From positions 1 to 8,128 of the forward strand of contig CANKXQ010000052.1 of NCBI GenBank assembly GCA_947487745.1: a stretch of 8,128 bases of DNA. Direction: 5' to 3'. The notes below the pieces were generated by a model, which saw only the letters and a list, made by a program, of their open reading frames with translations, ran no database searches and had not been told where the DNA came from. A program made the translations under genes and the position numbers. Origin of the DNA: Spartobacteria bacterium (lineage in GTDB: Bacteria > Verrucomicrobiota > Verrucomicrobiia > Chthoniobacterales > Terrimicrobiaceae). Below, one piece after another: positions 1 through 5,585 of the stretch; within the stretch, counting starts at the first letter, position 1; each line of letters starts with the position of its first letter.

Positions 1-885
1 TTTGAAGCCTGTGTTGCGGCGGCAACCCATGTCAGGCAGCACGGTGCGGAGGTAGTCCTCCGGCAACTCCATGCCGATGTCTCGGTAAAAATCGCGATAG
101 GCCGGATCTCCCGGATAGCCCTCGCGAGCGCTCCAGACCTGCTTGCTCGACTCGCGGTCTCGTCCAAAAACAGCCGGCCCGGCTGGAGTGAAATACGGCG
201 CGTAAATAGCAAATCGCGGCCTCGGCTCGCCATACATGAGTCCATGAGCATCCACGACGAACCACCGCAGGTTTGCCTCCTGCAACAGGCTGTCCACGCG
301 TGGCACATATCCGCACTCGGGAAGCCAGATACCCTCGGGAGGGCGCCCGAAGCACTCGCGATGGTAGTCGCAACCGATGAGAATTTGCGCCCGCATCGCC
401 TCCGGCACAATCTCCATGAGCGGAAGGAAACCATGCGTTGCGGCACAGGTGATGATTTCAATAATGCCATCCGCCTGGAGTTGGGCGAATGCCCCGACGA
501 TATCCCGGTTGATTTCCCGTGTGTAAAAATCCAACGCCTCCGAGATGCGGGCGTGATAATGCCGCGCCACATCGCGCATCGCGGCATCATGCGCCGTGCG
601 CTCGACCTCCATCGCCGCCAAATCGACGCCTCGAGACAGATAGCGCTCGGAGCGTGCCTGCAGCAGCGGATCCCGCAACATCGCGCAGAGTGGCGGCGTG
701 AGGGTGAATGTGAGCTTCACGGGCGCCTTGTCGAAAACAAGGCGGCGCAGGTTTTTCAGAAGCGGAATGTAACACTCCAGAATGGCCTCAAAAAGCCAGT
801 CCTCCTCTAAAAATTCCTCATGCTCTGGGTGCCTCACCCAAGGCAAGTGGGCGTGCAGGAGAAGGGCAAGAGAACCTTGATGCAT
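1..885 (-). CDS. GH57 1,4-alpha-glucan branching enzyme, N-terminal part (runs off left edge)
   Basis: This is the first 295 codons of a glycoside hydrolase family 57 protein of the DUF1957 branching-enzyme type. Such enzymes cut alpha-1,4-glucan and rejoin it through alpha-1,6 bonds, making branches in cytoplasmic glycogen. Seen in the translation: the family opening LLLHAHLPWVRHPEHEE at residues 8-24, a THGFLPLME segment at 151-159, the block GIWLPECGY at 185-193 whose Glu190 matches the family nucleophile, and VWSAREGYPGDPAYRDFYRD around 251-270. The last visible residues (NTGFK) match the stretch before the second half of the barrel. The general acid Asp and the C-terminal helical domain lie outside the window. 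The ATG at 885 is preferred because an in-frame TGA lies six codons upstream and the conserved block starts almost at once; the Shine-Dalgarno signal is weak. It lies 54 nt behind the pyrophosphatase gene and may share its transcript. The family call is firm; exact specificity is inferred. Confidence 0.9.
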   Translation of the reverse strand, partial: MHQGSLALLLHAHLPWVRHPEHEEFLEEDWLFEAILECYIPLLKNLRRLVFDKAPVKLTFTLTPPLCAMLRDPLLQARSERYLSRGVDLAAMEVERTAHDAAMRDVARHYHARISEALDFYTREINRDIVGAFAQLQADGIIEIITCAATHGFLPLMEIVPEAMRAQILIGCDYHRECFGRPPEGIWLPECGYVPRVDSLLQEANLRWFVVDAHGLMYGEPRPRFAIYAPYFTPAGPAVFGRDRESSKQVWSAREGYPGDPAYRDFYRDIGMELPEDYLRTVLPDMGCRRNTGFK

Positions 886-939
886 AGGTGCGTCCCGGCA
901 TCATATCGAGCCCGGCGAACGCGACAAGCGCGCAGAGTT

Positions 940-1545
940 TCAATTGTTCCATCCACTCCAAGCCAGAAGGCCCTCAAGCGCTCTGGCGCGGTGGCTCAAT
1001 GCATTTTTCACCTCTGGGCCAAGCTGTGCAAAGGTCTCGCAATGCCCCTCGGGAACGAAGAGTGGATCGTAGCCGAATCCGCCTGATCCTTTTTCCTGAT
1101 TGATGATCACGCCCTCAACCGAGCCACTGAAAGCCGCGATCTTGCGACCCGCCCGCGCCAGCACGATCACGCAGCGGAAACGCGCCGAGCGTTGCTTGCC
1201 ACGCACGCCCTCGAGCTTCTCCAAGAGCAATGCACGGTTCGAGGCATCCGTCGCTCCCGGTCCCGAAAACCTCGCCGACCAAACGCCCGGCGCTCCACCC
1301 AGGGCATCCACCTCGAGACCGGAATCATCCGCAATCACCCACCCGTCAAAATTCCCTGACACTGCAAGAGCCTTGAGCGTGGCATTCTCTTCAAAAGTTA
1401 CCCCCGTCTCTTCCACCTCCCCCACTCCACTGATCGCAGAGAGATCCAGAACCTCAAAATCCGCACCCAGAATTTCGCGAATCTCAACGACCTTGTGGGC
1501 ATTACGAGTCGATACAACCAAACGCCGCGAAATTGTGTTGTTCAT
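940..1545 (-). CDS. rdgB: Non-canonical purine NTP pyrophosphatase (ITP/XTP/dITP), RdgB/HAM1 family
   Basis: A 201-residue protein of the usual length for this family. It hydrolyses deaminated purine nucleotides (ITP, dITP, XTP) to the monophosphate and pyrophosphate, so that hypoxanthine and xanthine do not enter DNA or RNA. Family landmarks appear in order: STRNAHK at residues 12-18 (the N-terminal phosphate-binding motif, in its TRNAHK form rather than TGNxGK), ETGVTFEENA at 46-55, IADDSGLEVDALGGAPG at 71-87 with the catalytic Asp pair 73/74, SARF at 90-93, GSGGFGYDPLFVP at 153-165, and SHRARAL at 184-190 for base recognition. The ATG at 1545 directly precedes the first strand; a GGAG lies about 13 nt upstream, a long spacing. 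Upstream is the 306-bp gap, so it probably has its own promoter. The glucan branching enzyme gene follows after 54 nt. The antisense ORFs here are shadows. Confidence 0.96.
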   Translation of the reverse strand: MNNTISRRLVVSTRNAHKVVEIREILGADFEVLDLSAISGVGEVEETGVTFEENATLKALAVSGNFDGWVIADDSGLEVDALGGAPGVWSARFSGPGATDASNRALLLEKLEGVRGKQRSARFRCVIVLARAGRKIAAFSGSVEGVIINQEKGSGGFGYDPLFVPEGHCETFAQLGPEVKNALSHRARALEGLLAWSGWNN

Positions 1546-1632
1546 AAGCGGTTTTAAACTCCAAGGCCGATTTTTTAGACAGACTATTTTTTATCCAACC
1601 CCAGTCACCATCGCAGCACCACAGCCCTTCGG

Positions 1633-1649
1633 GCACATCGGCGATGTGC
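1633..1649. repeat. 17-bp inverted repeat (8-bp arms, 1-base centre) upstream of rdgB
   Basis: GCACATCG and CGATGTGC flank a single central base at 1641; the match is perfect over both arms. The site lies 88-104 bp before the rdgB start. As DNA it has the shape of a dimeric regulator's operator. As RNA it could form a 6-bp stem with a 5-base loop, directly followed in the leftward direction by a GCCC-GAA-GGGC stem. I cannot tell which applies. Confidence 0.5.
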
Positions 1650-1784
1650 TTCTCTCGCACTTCACAGTTCTTCGGCTCGAATGGCCCCATTCTGCAGCCG
1701 CGAAACGGAGTGAGAAAGGCATTTTTCGGGAGATTCTGAGCAGGGCGGTGTCTGTGCGTGGTTCCGCGTCTTCAGTGGAAATTT

Positions 1785-1810
1785 TTGGGCCATGCCGGAG
1801 GATGGCCCAA
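1785..1810 (-). terminator. Hairpin downstream of the CDGSH gene, possible terminator
   Basis: Perfect 9-bp inverted repeat with arms 1785-1793 and 1802-1810 and an 8-base loop. It starts 41 nt past the stop codon of the CDGSH gene in the leftward direction. The leftward transcript continues with AAAUUU rather than a long U run, so it is not a textbook intrinsic terminator. It may instead be an RNA 3'-end stabilising structure or act with Rho. Confidence 0.35.
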
Positions 1811-1818
1811 TGTCGGCG

Positions 1819-1842
1819 CGCCGCTTCAGCTGCGAAGCAGCG
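1819..1842 (-). terminator. GC-rich hairpin right after the CDGSH stop codon
   Basis: Arms 1819-1827 and 1834-1842 pair over 9 bases (one G-U in the leftward RNA) around a 6-base loop. The hairpin begins 9 nt after the CDGSH stop codon and is followed 8 nt later by a second hairpin. No U tract follows. The position suggests transcript-end processing or termination of the serA-recO-rlpA-CDGSH unit, but this is inferred from position and pairing only. Confidence 0.35.
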
Positions 1843-1851
1843 TGAGCGGGA

Positions 1852-1986
1852 TTAGGCGAGGGATTTGTGGGATCCGTCGCAGAAGGGTTGGGATTTGCTC
1901 TCGCCGCAGGAGCACCAGTAGTAGGTTTTGCCTGCGCCAACAGTGACGGGTGCGGGGGAATTTTGGGCGATTTTAGGTTTATTCAT
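1852..1986 (-). CDS. Minimal CDGSH iron-sulfur protein (44 aa)
   Basis: A 44-residue protein ending in one complete CDGSH iron-sulfur motif: Cys25-x-Cys27-x2-Ser30-x3-Pro34-x-Cys36-Asp-Gly-Ser-His40. The three Cys and one His are the 2Fe-2S ligands of the mitoNEET class. The lead-in APVTVGAGKTYYWCSCG matches bacterial members such as those with VEAGKTYYWC. Many bacterial relatives are longer and carry a second motif; here a TAA follows just four residues after His40, and no second motif is found downstream in any frame. The family uses the cluster for electron transfer, redox sensing or cluster delivery, usually as a cytoplasmic dimer; this protein's partner is unknown. The ATG at 1986 lies 20 nt after the rlpA stop. 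The same frame runs upstream to 2244 as an Arg/Pro/His-rich shadow of rlpA and is not taken as coding. No clear Shine-Dalgarno precedes it. Confidence 0.85.
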   Translation of the reverse strand: MNKPKIAQNSPAPVTVGAGKTYYWCSCGESKSQPFCDGSHKSLA

Positions 1987-2006
1987 GGTTTGATTGCTGA
2001 GGAGTT

Positions 2007-2492
2007 TTAGCGGATGCGATAGGGTCCATCGCCGACGCTGAGGACTTCGATTTTTACATTCGTGAGGCCTTGTTTGGTGAATCCGAGGTCGTCGGCGACG
2101 GGTTTTGTGACATCGAGCATGCGGCCCCGGATGAAGGGTCCGCGATCGTTGACGCGGACTTTGGTTGTGCGGCCGTTTTTTAGGTTGGTGACACGGATGA
2201 CGCAGGGGATGGGCAGGGTTTTGTGAGCTGCAACCTTTGTCCATGGCCAGAGTTTCTCACCAGTGGCTGTCTTGCCGGGGAAGATAAGGAAATGTTCGGA
2301 GTAATGCGAGGCGATACCGATCTCTCGATGGCCGATGGCGTCCCCGGGTTGCATGGGGTGATAGCGGATGCCGCGAATCGAGTAGGGCTTGGTTTTGTAG
2401 CCTTTGAAATTCGGCCCGAGGCAAGCGGTGAGCGGCAGGCAAATTGCGGCGATGAGTCCGAGGCGGAGGGTTTGCTGAAGGATTCGTTTCAC
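2007..2492 (-). CDS. rlpA: RlpA-like septal ring lipoprotein (double-psi beta-barrel)
   Basis: A 161-residue RlpA-family protein. Better-studied members are outer-membrane lipoproteins that cleave peptide-free glycan strands during cell separation. The N-terminus (KR, hydrophobic stretch to residue 21, lipobox LTA-Cys24) is a lipoprotein signal; maturation would put the protein on a membrane facing the periplasm. The barrel runs from about 57 to 152 with GIASHYS (59-65), TATGE (75-79), AAH (88-90), RVTNLKNGR (100-108), VNDRGPF (114-120) and RGRMLDV (122-128). His90, Asp116 and Asp127 are in the conserved positions. There is no C-terminal SPOR domain, unlike E. coli RlpA, so it ends with the barrel. 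The start is GTG at 2492, overlapping the recO stop as GTGA. An ATG at 2555 would add 21 residues before the signal peptide and is rejected. Odd: the usual ASxYG reads ASHYS. Confidence 0.9.
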   Translation of the reverse strand: MKRILQQTLRLGLIAAICLPLTACLGPNFKGYKTKPYSIRGIRYHPMQPGDAIGHREIGIASHYSEHFLIFPGKTATGEKLWPWTKVAAHKTLPIPCVIRVTNLKNGRTTKVRVNDRGPFIRGRMLDVTKPVADDLGFTKQGLTNVKIEVLSVGDGPYRIR

Positions 2493-3028
2493 GGTGTGGT
2501 GCGAGGATTCAACAATTGCAGAGCAGCCATACGCGAGGAAGGGATGCGTCCGCAATAGGTTTCAATCGCCGCCCTGGCACAAGGAGTGCCATCATGGATG
2601 CCAAGCACGCGGCAGAGTTCGCTTTCAAAAAACTCCAACGCCCGCATGGAGGCGGGGGAGCGGCTCAGATGCGCGGTGGCGCGTGAGAAGAGGTCGTAAA
2701 TCTCGGGAAACGGCTCGCCGGGCTGTGTGACGAGGTCGATGAGTTCCGCGAAGTAGCCGCACAGAAAAAGATTCGACGCGGAGGTGGCGGCGAAAACCTC
2801 TACCAACCTCACTTCGCGAAGCGTGTGGAGGGAGCCTCTTTTCGGCATGGCGTAGCCGATCTCGGCTTTGTGAAAAAGATCTAAGCGGCCTGCGAACTGG
2901 CTTCCCGGACGCCTCGCCGCGCGGGCCATGGCGGTGATTTTGCCATGCCCGCTGGTGAGCCATGTGGTGATGAGACTCGTATCGCTCCAAGCCTGCTTGC
3001 GGATGAGGATGGCCTCGGTTTGTTCCAT
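2489..3028 (-). CDS. recO: DNA repair protein RecO (short form)
   Basis: A 179-residue RecO. RecO binds single-stranded DNA and SSB and, with RecR (and RecF), loads RecA on gaps. The N-terminal OB-fold is clear: TEAILIRKQAWSDTSLITTW at 4-23, the SGHGKITAMARAARRPGS run at 26-43 (family pattern hGr..a.akGaRk), LDLF at 49-52 and a GSLHTLREV strand at 65-73. Helices follow, with FLCGYFAELIDLV at 88-100. Typical RecO proteins are about 240 residues and many carry a CxxC zinc site; here the four cysteines (90, 139, 150, 158) do not make CxxC pairs, and the protein ends soon after the region where that site would be. The gene is not visibly broken, because its stop overlaps the rlpA GTG start. The ATG at 3028 lies 23 nt after the serA stop, so co-transcription with serA is likely. 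Confidence 0.9.
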   Translation of the reverse strand: MEQTEAILIRKQAWSDTSLITTWLTSGHGKITAMARAARRPGSQFAGRLDLFHKAEIGYAMPKRGSLHTLREVRLVEVFAATSASNLFLCGYFAELIDLVTQPGEPFPEIYDLFSRATAHLSRSPASMRALEFFESELCRVLGIHDGTPCARAAIETYCGRIPSSRMAALQLLNPRTTP

Positions 3029-3051
3029 GGCGGCCCCGCCCGTATGTGGGC

Positions 3052-4656
3052 TTAGAGAGCGATGACCCGGGCGCTGTAGATGTCGGCGTCGGACGAGAGC
3101 TTGGTCATGACATCCGCTCCGGGCATGCTGTCGAGGTTCAACAGCGTGAGGGCGCGTCCACCCTGCTCTGTGCGGGAGAGGCTCATGCTGGCAATGTTGA
3201 TTTTCTCGGTCCCAAGGAGCGTGCCGATATGGCCGACGATGCCGGGGCGGTCGCGGTTTTCGAGCATGAGAACAACTCCTGAAGGCGTGACTTCGACGGG
3301 GTTGCCGTTCACCCGCACGATGCGCGGATCGTTTTTGGCACCGAAGAATGTGCCGCCGAGCGAGACTTTGCTGTCACCGCTGAAGACGGCCACATGGAGC
3401 CATTCGTTGAAATCGGTCTGCTCGCTGGAGCGAACCTCTTGCACATCGAGGCCGATGGTGGAGGCCATGCTGCGGACATTCACGCTGTTCACTTCCTCGC
3501 CACCGGCGTGTTTGAGGAAGCCAGTGAGGATCGCGCGGCTGATCGCATCCGTGGGCATTTCGACAGCCTTGCCACCATAGGTGATGACAACGCGGTCGTT
3601 GCGCTTTGGAGCGAGCTGGGCAACGAAGCGACCCATTTTGTCACCGAGTGTGAGATAAGGTTTCACGACGGCTGCGGTCTTGGCGTCGATGCTCGGCATG
3701 TTGACGGCGTTTCGAATTTCCCCATCGAGCAGGGCGGCACGGATTGCTTGGGCGATTTCGATGCCGACGTTTTCCTGCGCCTCGGCGGTGCTTGCTCCGA
3801 GGTGGGGAGTGAAGACGATATTCGGAAGTTCGCGCAGCGGGAAGTCGGCGGGAGGTGGTTCGACCTCGAAAACATCGAGTGCGGCAGCTCCGACATGGCC
3901 GGACTTGAGGGCATCATGAAGCGCGTCTTCGGCGACAAGTCCACCACGGGCGCAGTTCACGATGCGAACGCCTTTTTTGCAAAGGGCCAGACGGCGGGCG
4001 TCGAGCATGTGGCGGGTTTCATCCGTGAGCGGCATGTGCATGCTGATGAAGTCGGCTTGCGGGAGGAGGGAGTCGATATCCTCGACAAGCTCCACCTGGA
4101 GGCTGCGGGCGCGGCTGACGGAAAGATAGGGATCGTAGGCAAGAACACGCATGCCGAAGGCCATGGCGCGGCGGGCAAGCTCCGTGCCGATGCGGCCCAT
4201 GCCGAGAATGCCGAGGGTTTTATTATAGAGCTCGACGCCCTCGTATTTTTTGCGGTCCCAACGACCGGCTTTCATGCTGGCATCGGCTTGAGGGATGTTG
4301 CGGGCGATGCTGACGAGGAGGGAAAAGGCATGCTCGGCGGTGGAAATGGTGTTTCCACCAGGAGTGTTCATGACGATGACACCACGGCGCGTTGCTGCAT
4401 CCACATCGACATTGTCCACGCCCACACCAGCGCGGCCGACGACCTTAAGATTTGTAGCGGCCTCCAGAACAGCGGCGGTCACTTTGGTCTGACTGCGGAC
4501 GACGAGAGCGGAGAATTCCGGGATGATTTTGATAATCTCAGCCTCGGGCAGACCGGTTTTGACAACGACCTCGAGAGCGCCGCCGGCTGAGAGTTCATCG
4601 ACTCCACTTTGGGACACGGGATCGGCTACGAGAACTTTAGGAGTGGAAAGGGACAT
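3052..4656 (-). CDS. serA: D-3-phosphoglycerate dehydrogenase, long form with ACT domain
   Basis: A 534-residue enzyme that oxidises 3-phosphoglycerate to 3-phosphohydroxypyruvate with NAD, the first step of serine synthesis. It has the long, three-part family plan. The substrate and Rossmann domains (about 6-315) show the TPGGNTISTAEH block (98-109), the GMGRIG dinucleotide loop (152-157), Asp175 at the end of the next strand (NAD preference), and the catalytic triad Arg237 (CARGG), Glu266 (EVEPP) and His285 (TPHLGAST). An ASB intervening domain spans about 320-450. A C-terminal ACT domain (about 460-534) contains VLMLENRDRPGIVGHIGTLL, the usual serine-sensing fold. The ATG at 4656 has a purine-rich stretch (AAAGAAAAGAAA) just upstream. 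It heads the leftward recO-rlpA-CDGSH run and diverges from the protease gene. Feedback by serine is expected from the ACT domain but not shown. The large antisense frame at 3394-4590 is a shadow. Confidence 0.97.
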   Translation of the reverse strand: MSLSTPKVLVADPVSQSGVDELSAGGALEVVVKTGLPEAEIIKIIPEFSALVVRSQTKVTAAVLEAATNLKVVGRAGVGVDNVDVDAATRRGVIVMNTPGGNTISTAEHAFSLLVSIARNIPQADASMKAGRWDRKKYEGVELYNKTLGILGMGRIGTELARRAMAFGMRVLAYDPYLSVSRARSLQVELVEDIDSLLPQADFISMHMPLTDETRHMLDARRLALCKKGVRIVNCARGGLVAEDALHDALKSGHVGAAALDVFEVEPPPADFPLRELPNIVFTPHLGASTAEAQENVGIEIAQAIRAALLDGEIRNAVNMPSIDAKTAAVVKPYLTLGDKMGRFVAQLAPKRNDRVVITYGGKAVEMPTDAISRAILTGFLKHAGGEEVNSVNVRSMASTIGLDVQEVRSSEQTDFNEWLHVAVFSGDSKVSLGGTFFGAKNDPRIVRVNGNPVEVTPSGVVLMLENRDRPGIVGHIGTLLGTEKINIASMSLSRTEQGGRALTLLNLDSMPGADVMTKLSSDADIYSARVIAL

Positions 4657-4724
4657 TTTCTTTTCTTTCAGAATGGTGGATTGTGAATGTGAAGCATGGC
4701 GCCTGGAAGCGCTGGACTTTGGAG

Positions 4725-4754
4725 TTTATGGGAATTCACGAATCCGAAAATCAA
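4725..4754 (-). promoter_or_regulatory. Possible sigma-70-like promoter for serA
   Basis: On the minus strand a TTGATT (4754-4749) and a CATAAA (4730-4725) are spaced 18 bp apart; each matches the sigma-70 consensus at four of six bases. The -10-like box lies about 68 bp before the serA start, in the gap shared with the divergent protease gene. Weak evidence: matches this good arise by chance. Confidence 0.25.
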
Positions 4755-4759
4755 TTTTT

Positions 4760-5491
4760 ATGAAATGGTCATATCGCATCGCCCGCATTACAGGCATCGA
4801 TGTCAGGATTCATGTCACTTTCCTGCTTCTTCCGGCTTTTTTTGGATTCACTGGCTGGCACGAAGCGGGATGGCCTGGAGCCGTGGGCGAGGTTTCCTTT
4901 ATTGTGGCCCTGTTTTTCTGCGTTCTGCTGCATGAATTCGGGCACGCCTTGGCTGGCAGGCACTATGGCATCCGCACGCCGGATATCACGCTCCTTCCTA
5001 TCGGCGGAGTGGCGCGGATGGATCAAATTCCCGAAAAACCCTCGATGGAACTTGTCATTGCCATAGCAGGGCCGGCGGTGAATGTGGCGATTGCCACGGT
5101 GCTGGCAGGAATTCTCATGCTGACAGGAGGAATTCTGGCTGGGCCGGACAACACTCTGCGCGTCATGCTTCACAACCTGCTGGTAGTGAATTGCGGGTTG
5201 GTTATTTTCAATATGATCCCGGCTTTCCCAATGGATGGCGGGCGGGTGCTGCGGGCCTTGTTGGCGATGAAGTTCAGCCATCTTGGAGCGACTCGAGTGG
5301 CTGCTAGGACCGGGCAGGTGCTGGCGTGCGGATTTGCGGTGCTGGGATTTTTTGGGAATCCCATGCTGATGCTCATCGCCTTGTTTGTATTCAATGGGGC
5401 CCAGGTGGAATTGCAATACGCGGTTCAGCAGGATCAATACGAACAAATGCTGCGGGAAATCATGGCGAGGAACGACCCTCGACCATTTTAA
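4760..5491 (+). CDS. Site-2 protease family (M50) intramembrane metalloprotease
   Basis: A 243-residue polytopic membrane protein of the M50/SpoIVFB-like site-2 protease group, which cuts transmembrane segments of regulatory proteins inside the bilayer. The zinc site is complete: HEFGH at 58-62 (His58, Glu59, His62) and NMIPAFPMDGGRVLRA at 151-166, with Asp159 as third ligand; GPAVN at 104-108 is the conserved loop between them. The opening RIARITGIDVRIHVTFLLLP is the typical family start. Hydrophobic segments lie at about 17-31, 45-58, 97-126, 136-154 and 185-212. It ends without the CBS pair many relatives carry and without a PDZ domain. Its substrate is unknown; no anti-sigma factor or sporulation gene is nearby. 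The ATG at 4760 is chosen because the frame upstream is the antisense of serA; no Shine-Dalgarno is visible. It is the first gene of the rightward block. Confidence 0.93.
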   Translation: MKWSYRIARITGIDVRIHVTFLLLPAFFGFTGWHEAGWPGAVGEVSFIVALFFCVLLHEFGHALAGRHYGIRTPDITLLPIGGVARMDQIPEKPSMELVIAIAGPAVNVAIATVLAGILMLTGGILAGPDNTLRVMLHNLLVVNCGLVIFNMIPAFPMDGGRVLRALLAMKFSHLGATRVAARTGQVLACGFAVLGFFGNPMLMLIALFVFNGAQVELQYAVQQDQYEQMLREIMARNDPRPF

Positions 5492-5585
5492 AAACACAGC
5501 CTGCCCTTGCCGATCTCCTTGCGTTGAAGCTTCCATGCCGCCAGAATTCGCGAAGCCTCGGTTGCATTTTTTGAGGCCAACAAGC
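5492..5585 (+). other. 94-bp leader between the protease gene and rluD, with the rluD ribosome site
   Basis: Holds no gene. TGAGG at 5572-5576, 9 nt before the rluD ATG, is a fair Shine-Dalgarno signal, better than those of most genes here. The same bases (GAGGC, 5573-5577) can pair with GCCTC at 5555-5559 around a 13-base T-rich loop, which would hide the ribosome site. The stem is only 5 bp, so this may be chance. No terminator was seen. Confidence 0.45.

Larger units (their letters stand above)
1546..1851. other. 306-bp intergenic region between the CDGSH gene and rdgB
   Basis: No supported gene. Open frames cross it on both strands (for example a 62-codon minus frame at 1502-1690 that runs into the start of rdgB), but none has recognisable motifs or a good start. 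It does hold structure: two strong hairpins near its upstream end (1819-1842 and 1785-1810), an almost perfect 17-bp dyad at 1633-1649 beside a GCCC/GGGC mini-stem, and an A/T-rich stretch at 1571-1592 near rdgB. Read leftward, this suggests the end of the serA transcript followed by a promoter or leader for rdgB. No tRNA, tmRNA or riboswitch class was recognised. Confidence 0.6.

Noticed and set aside
244..810. 188-codon plus-strand open frame
   Set aside because: Antisense to the GH57 gene, whose minus-strand translation carries unmistakable family motifs through the whole stretch.
1571..1592. T-rich pair flanking AGACAGAC, considered as a bidirectional terminator or promoter
   Set aside because: The flanks are both T runs on the same strand, so they do not pair, and no convincing -10/-35 pair could be fixed in the rdgB direction.
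1502..1690. 62-codon minus-strand frame overlapping the rdgB start
   Set aside because: Contains a suggestive CC/W-rich patch but no family motif and no ribosome site, and it overlaps rdgB out of frame by 44 bases. A second frame here gives a 43-residue peptide with similarly little support.
1100..1855. 251-codon plus-strand open frame
   Set aside because: Antisense to rdgB for most of its length and running through the structured gap; composition is Arg/Ser/Ala-rich and shows no family signature.
1987..2244. Upstream extension of the CDGSH frame to an ATG at 2244
   Set aside because: The added 86 residues are Arg/Pro/His-rich and are out-of-frame rlpA sequence; the CDGSH homology begins after the ATG at 1986.
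2493..2555. ATG start for rlpA at 2555
   Set aside because: It would put 21 residues of out-of-frame recO sequence before the signal peptide. The GTG at 2492 starts directly at the KR of the signal and overlaps the recO stop.
3394..4590. 398-codon open frame on the plus strand
   Set aside because: It is the exact antisense of serA, whose domain motifs are complete. Long antisense frames are expected in GC-rich genes; the translation has no recognisable motif.
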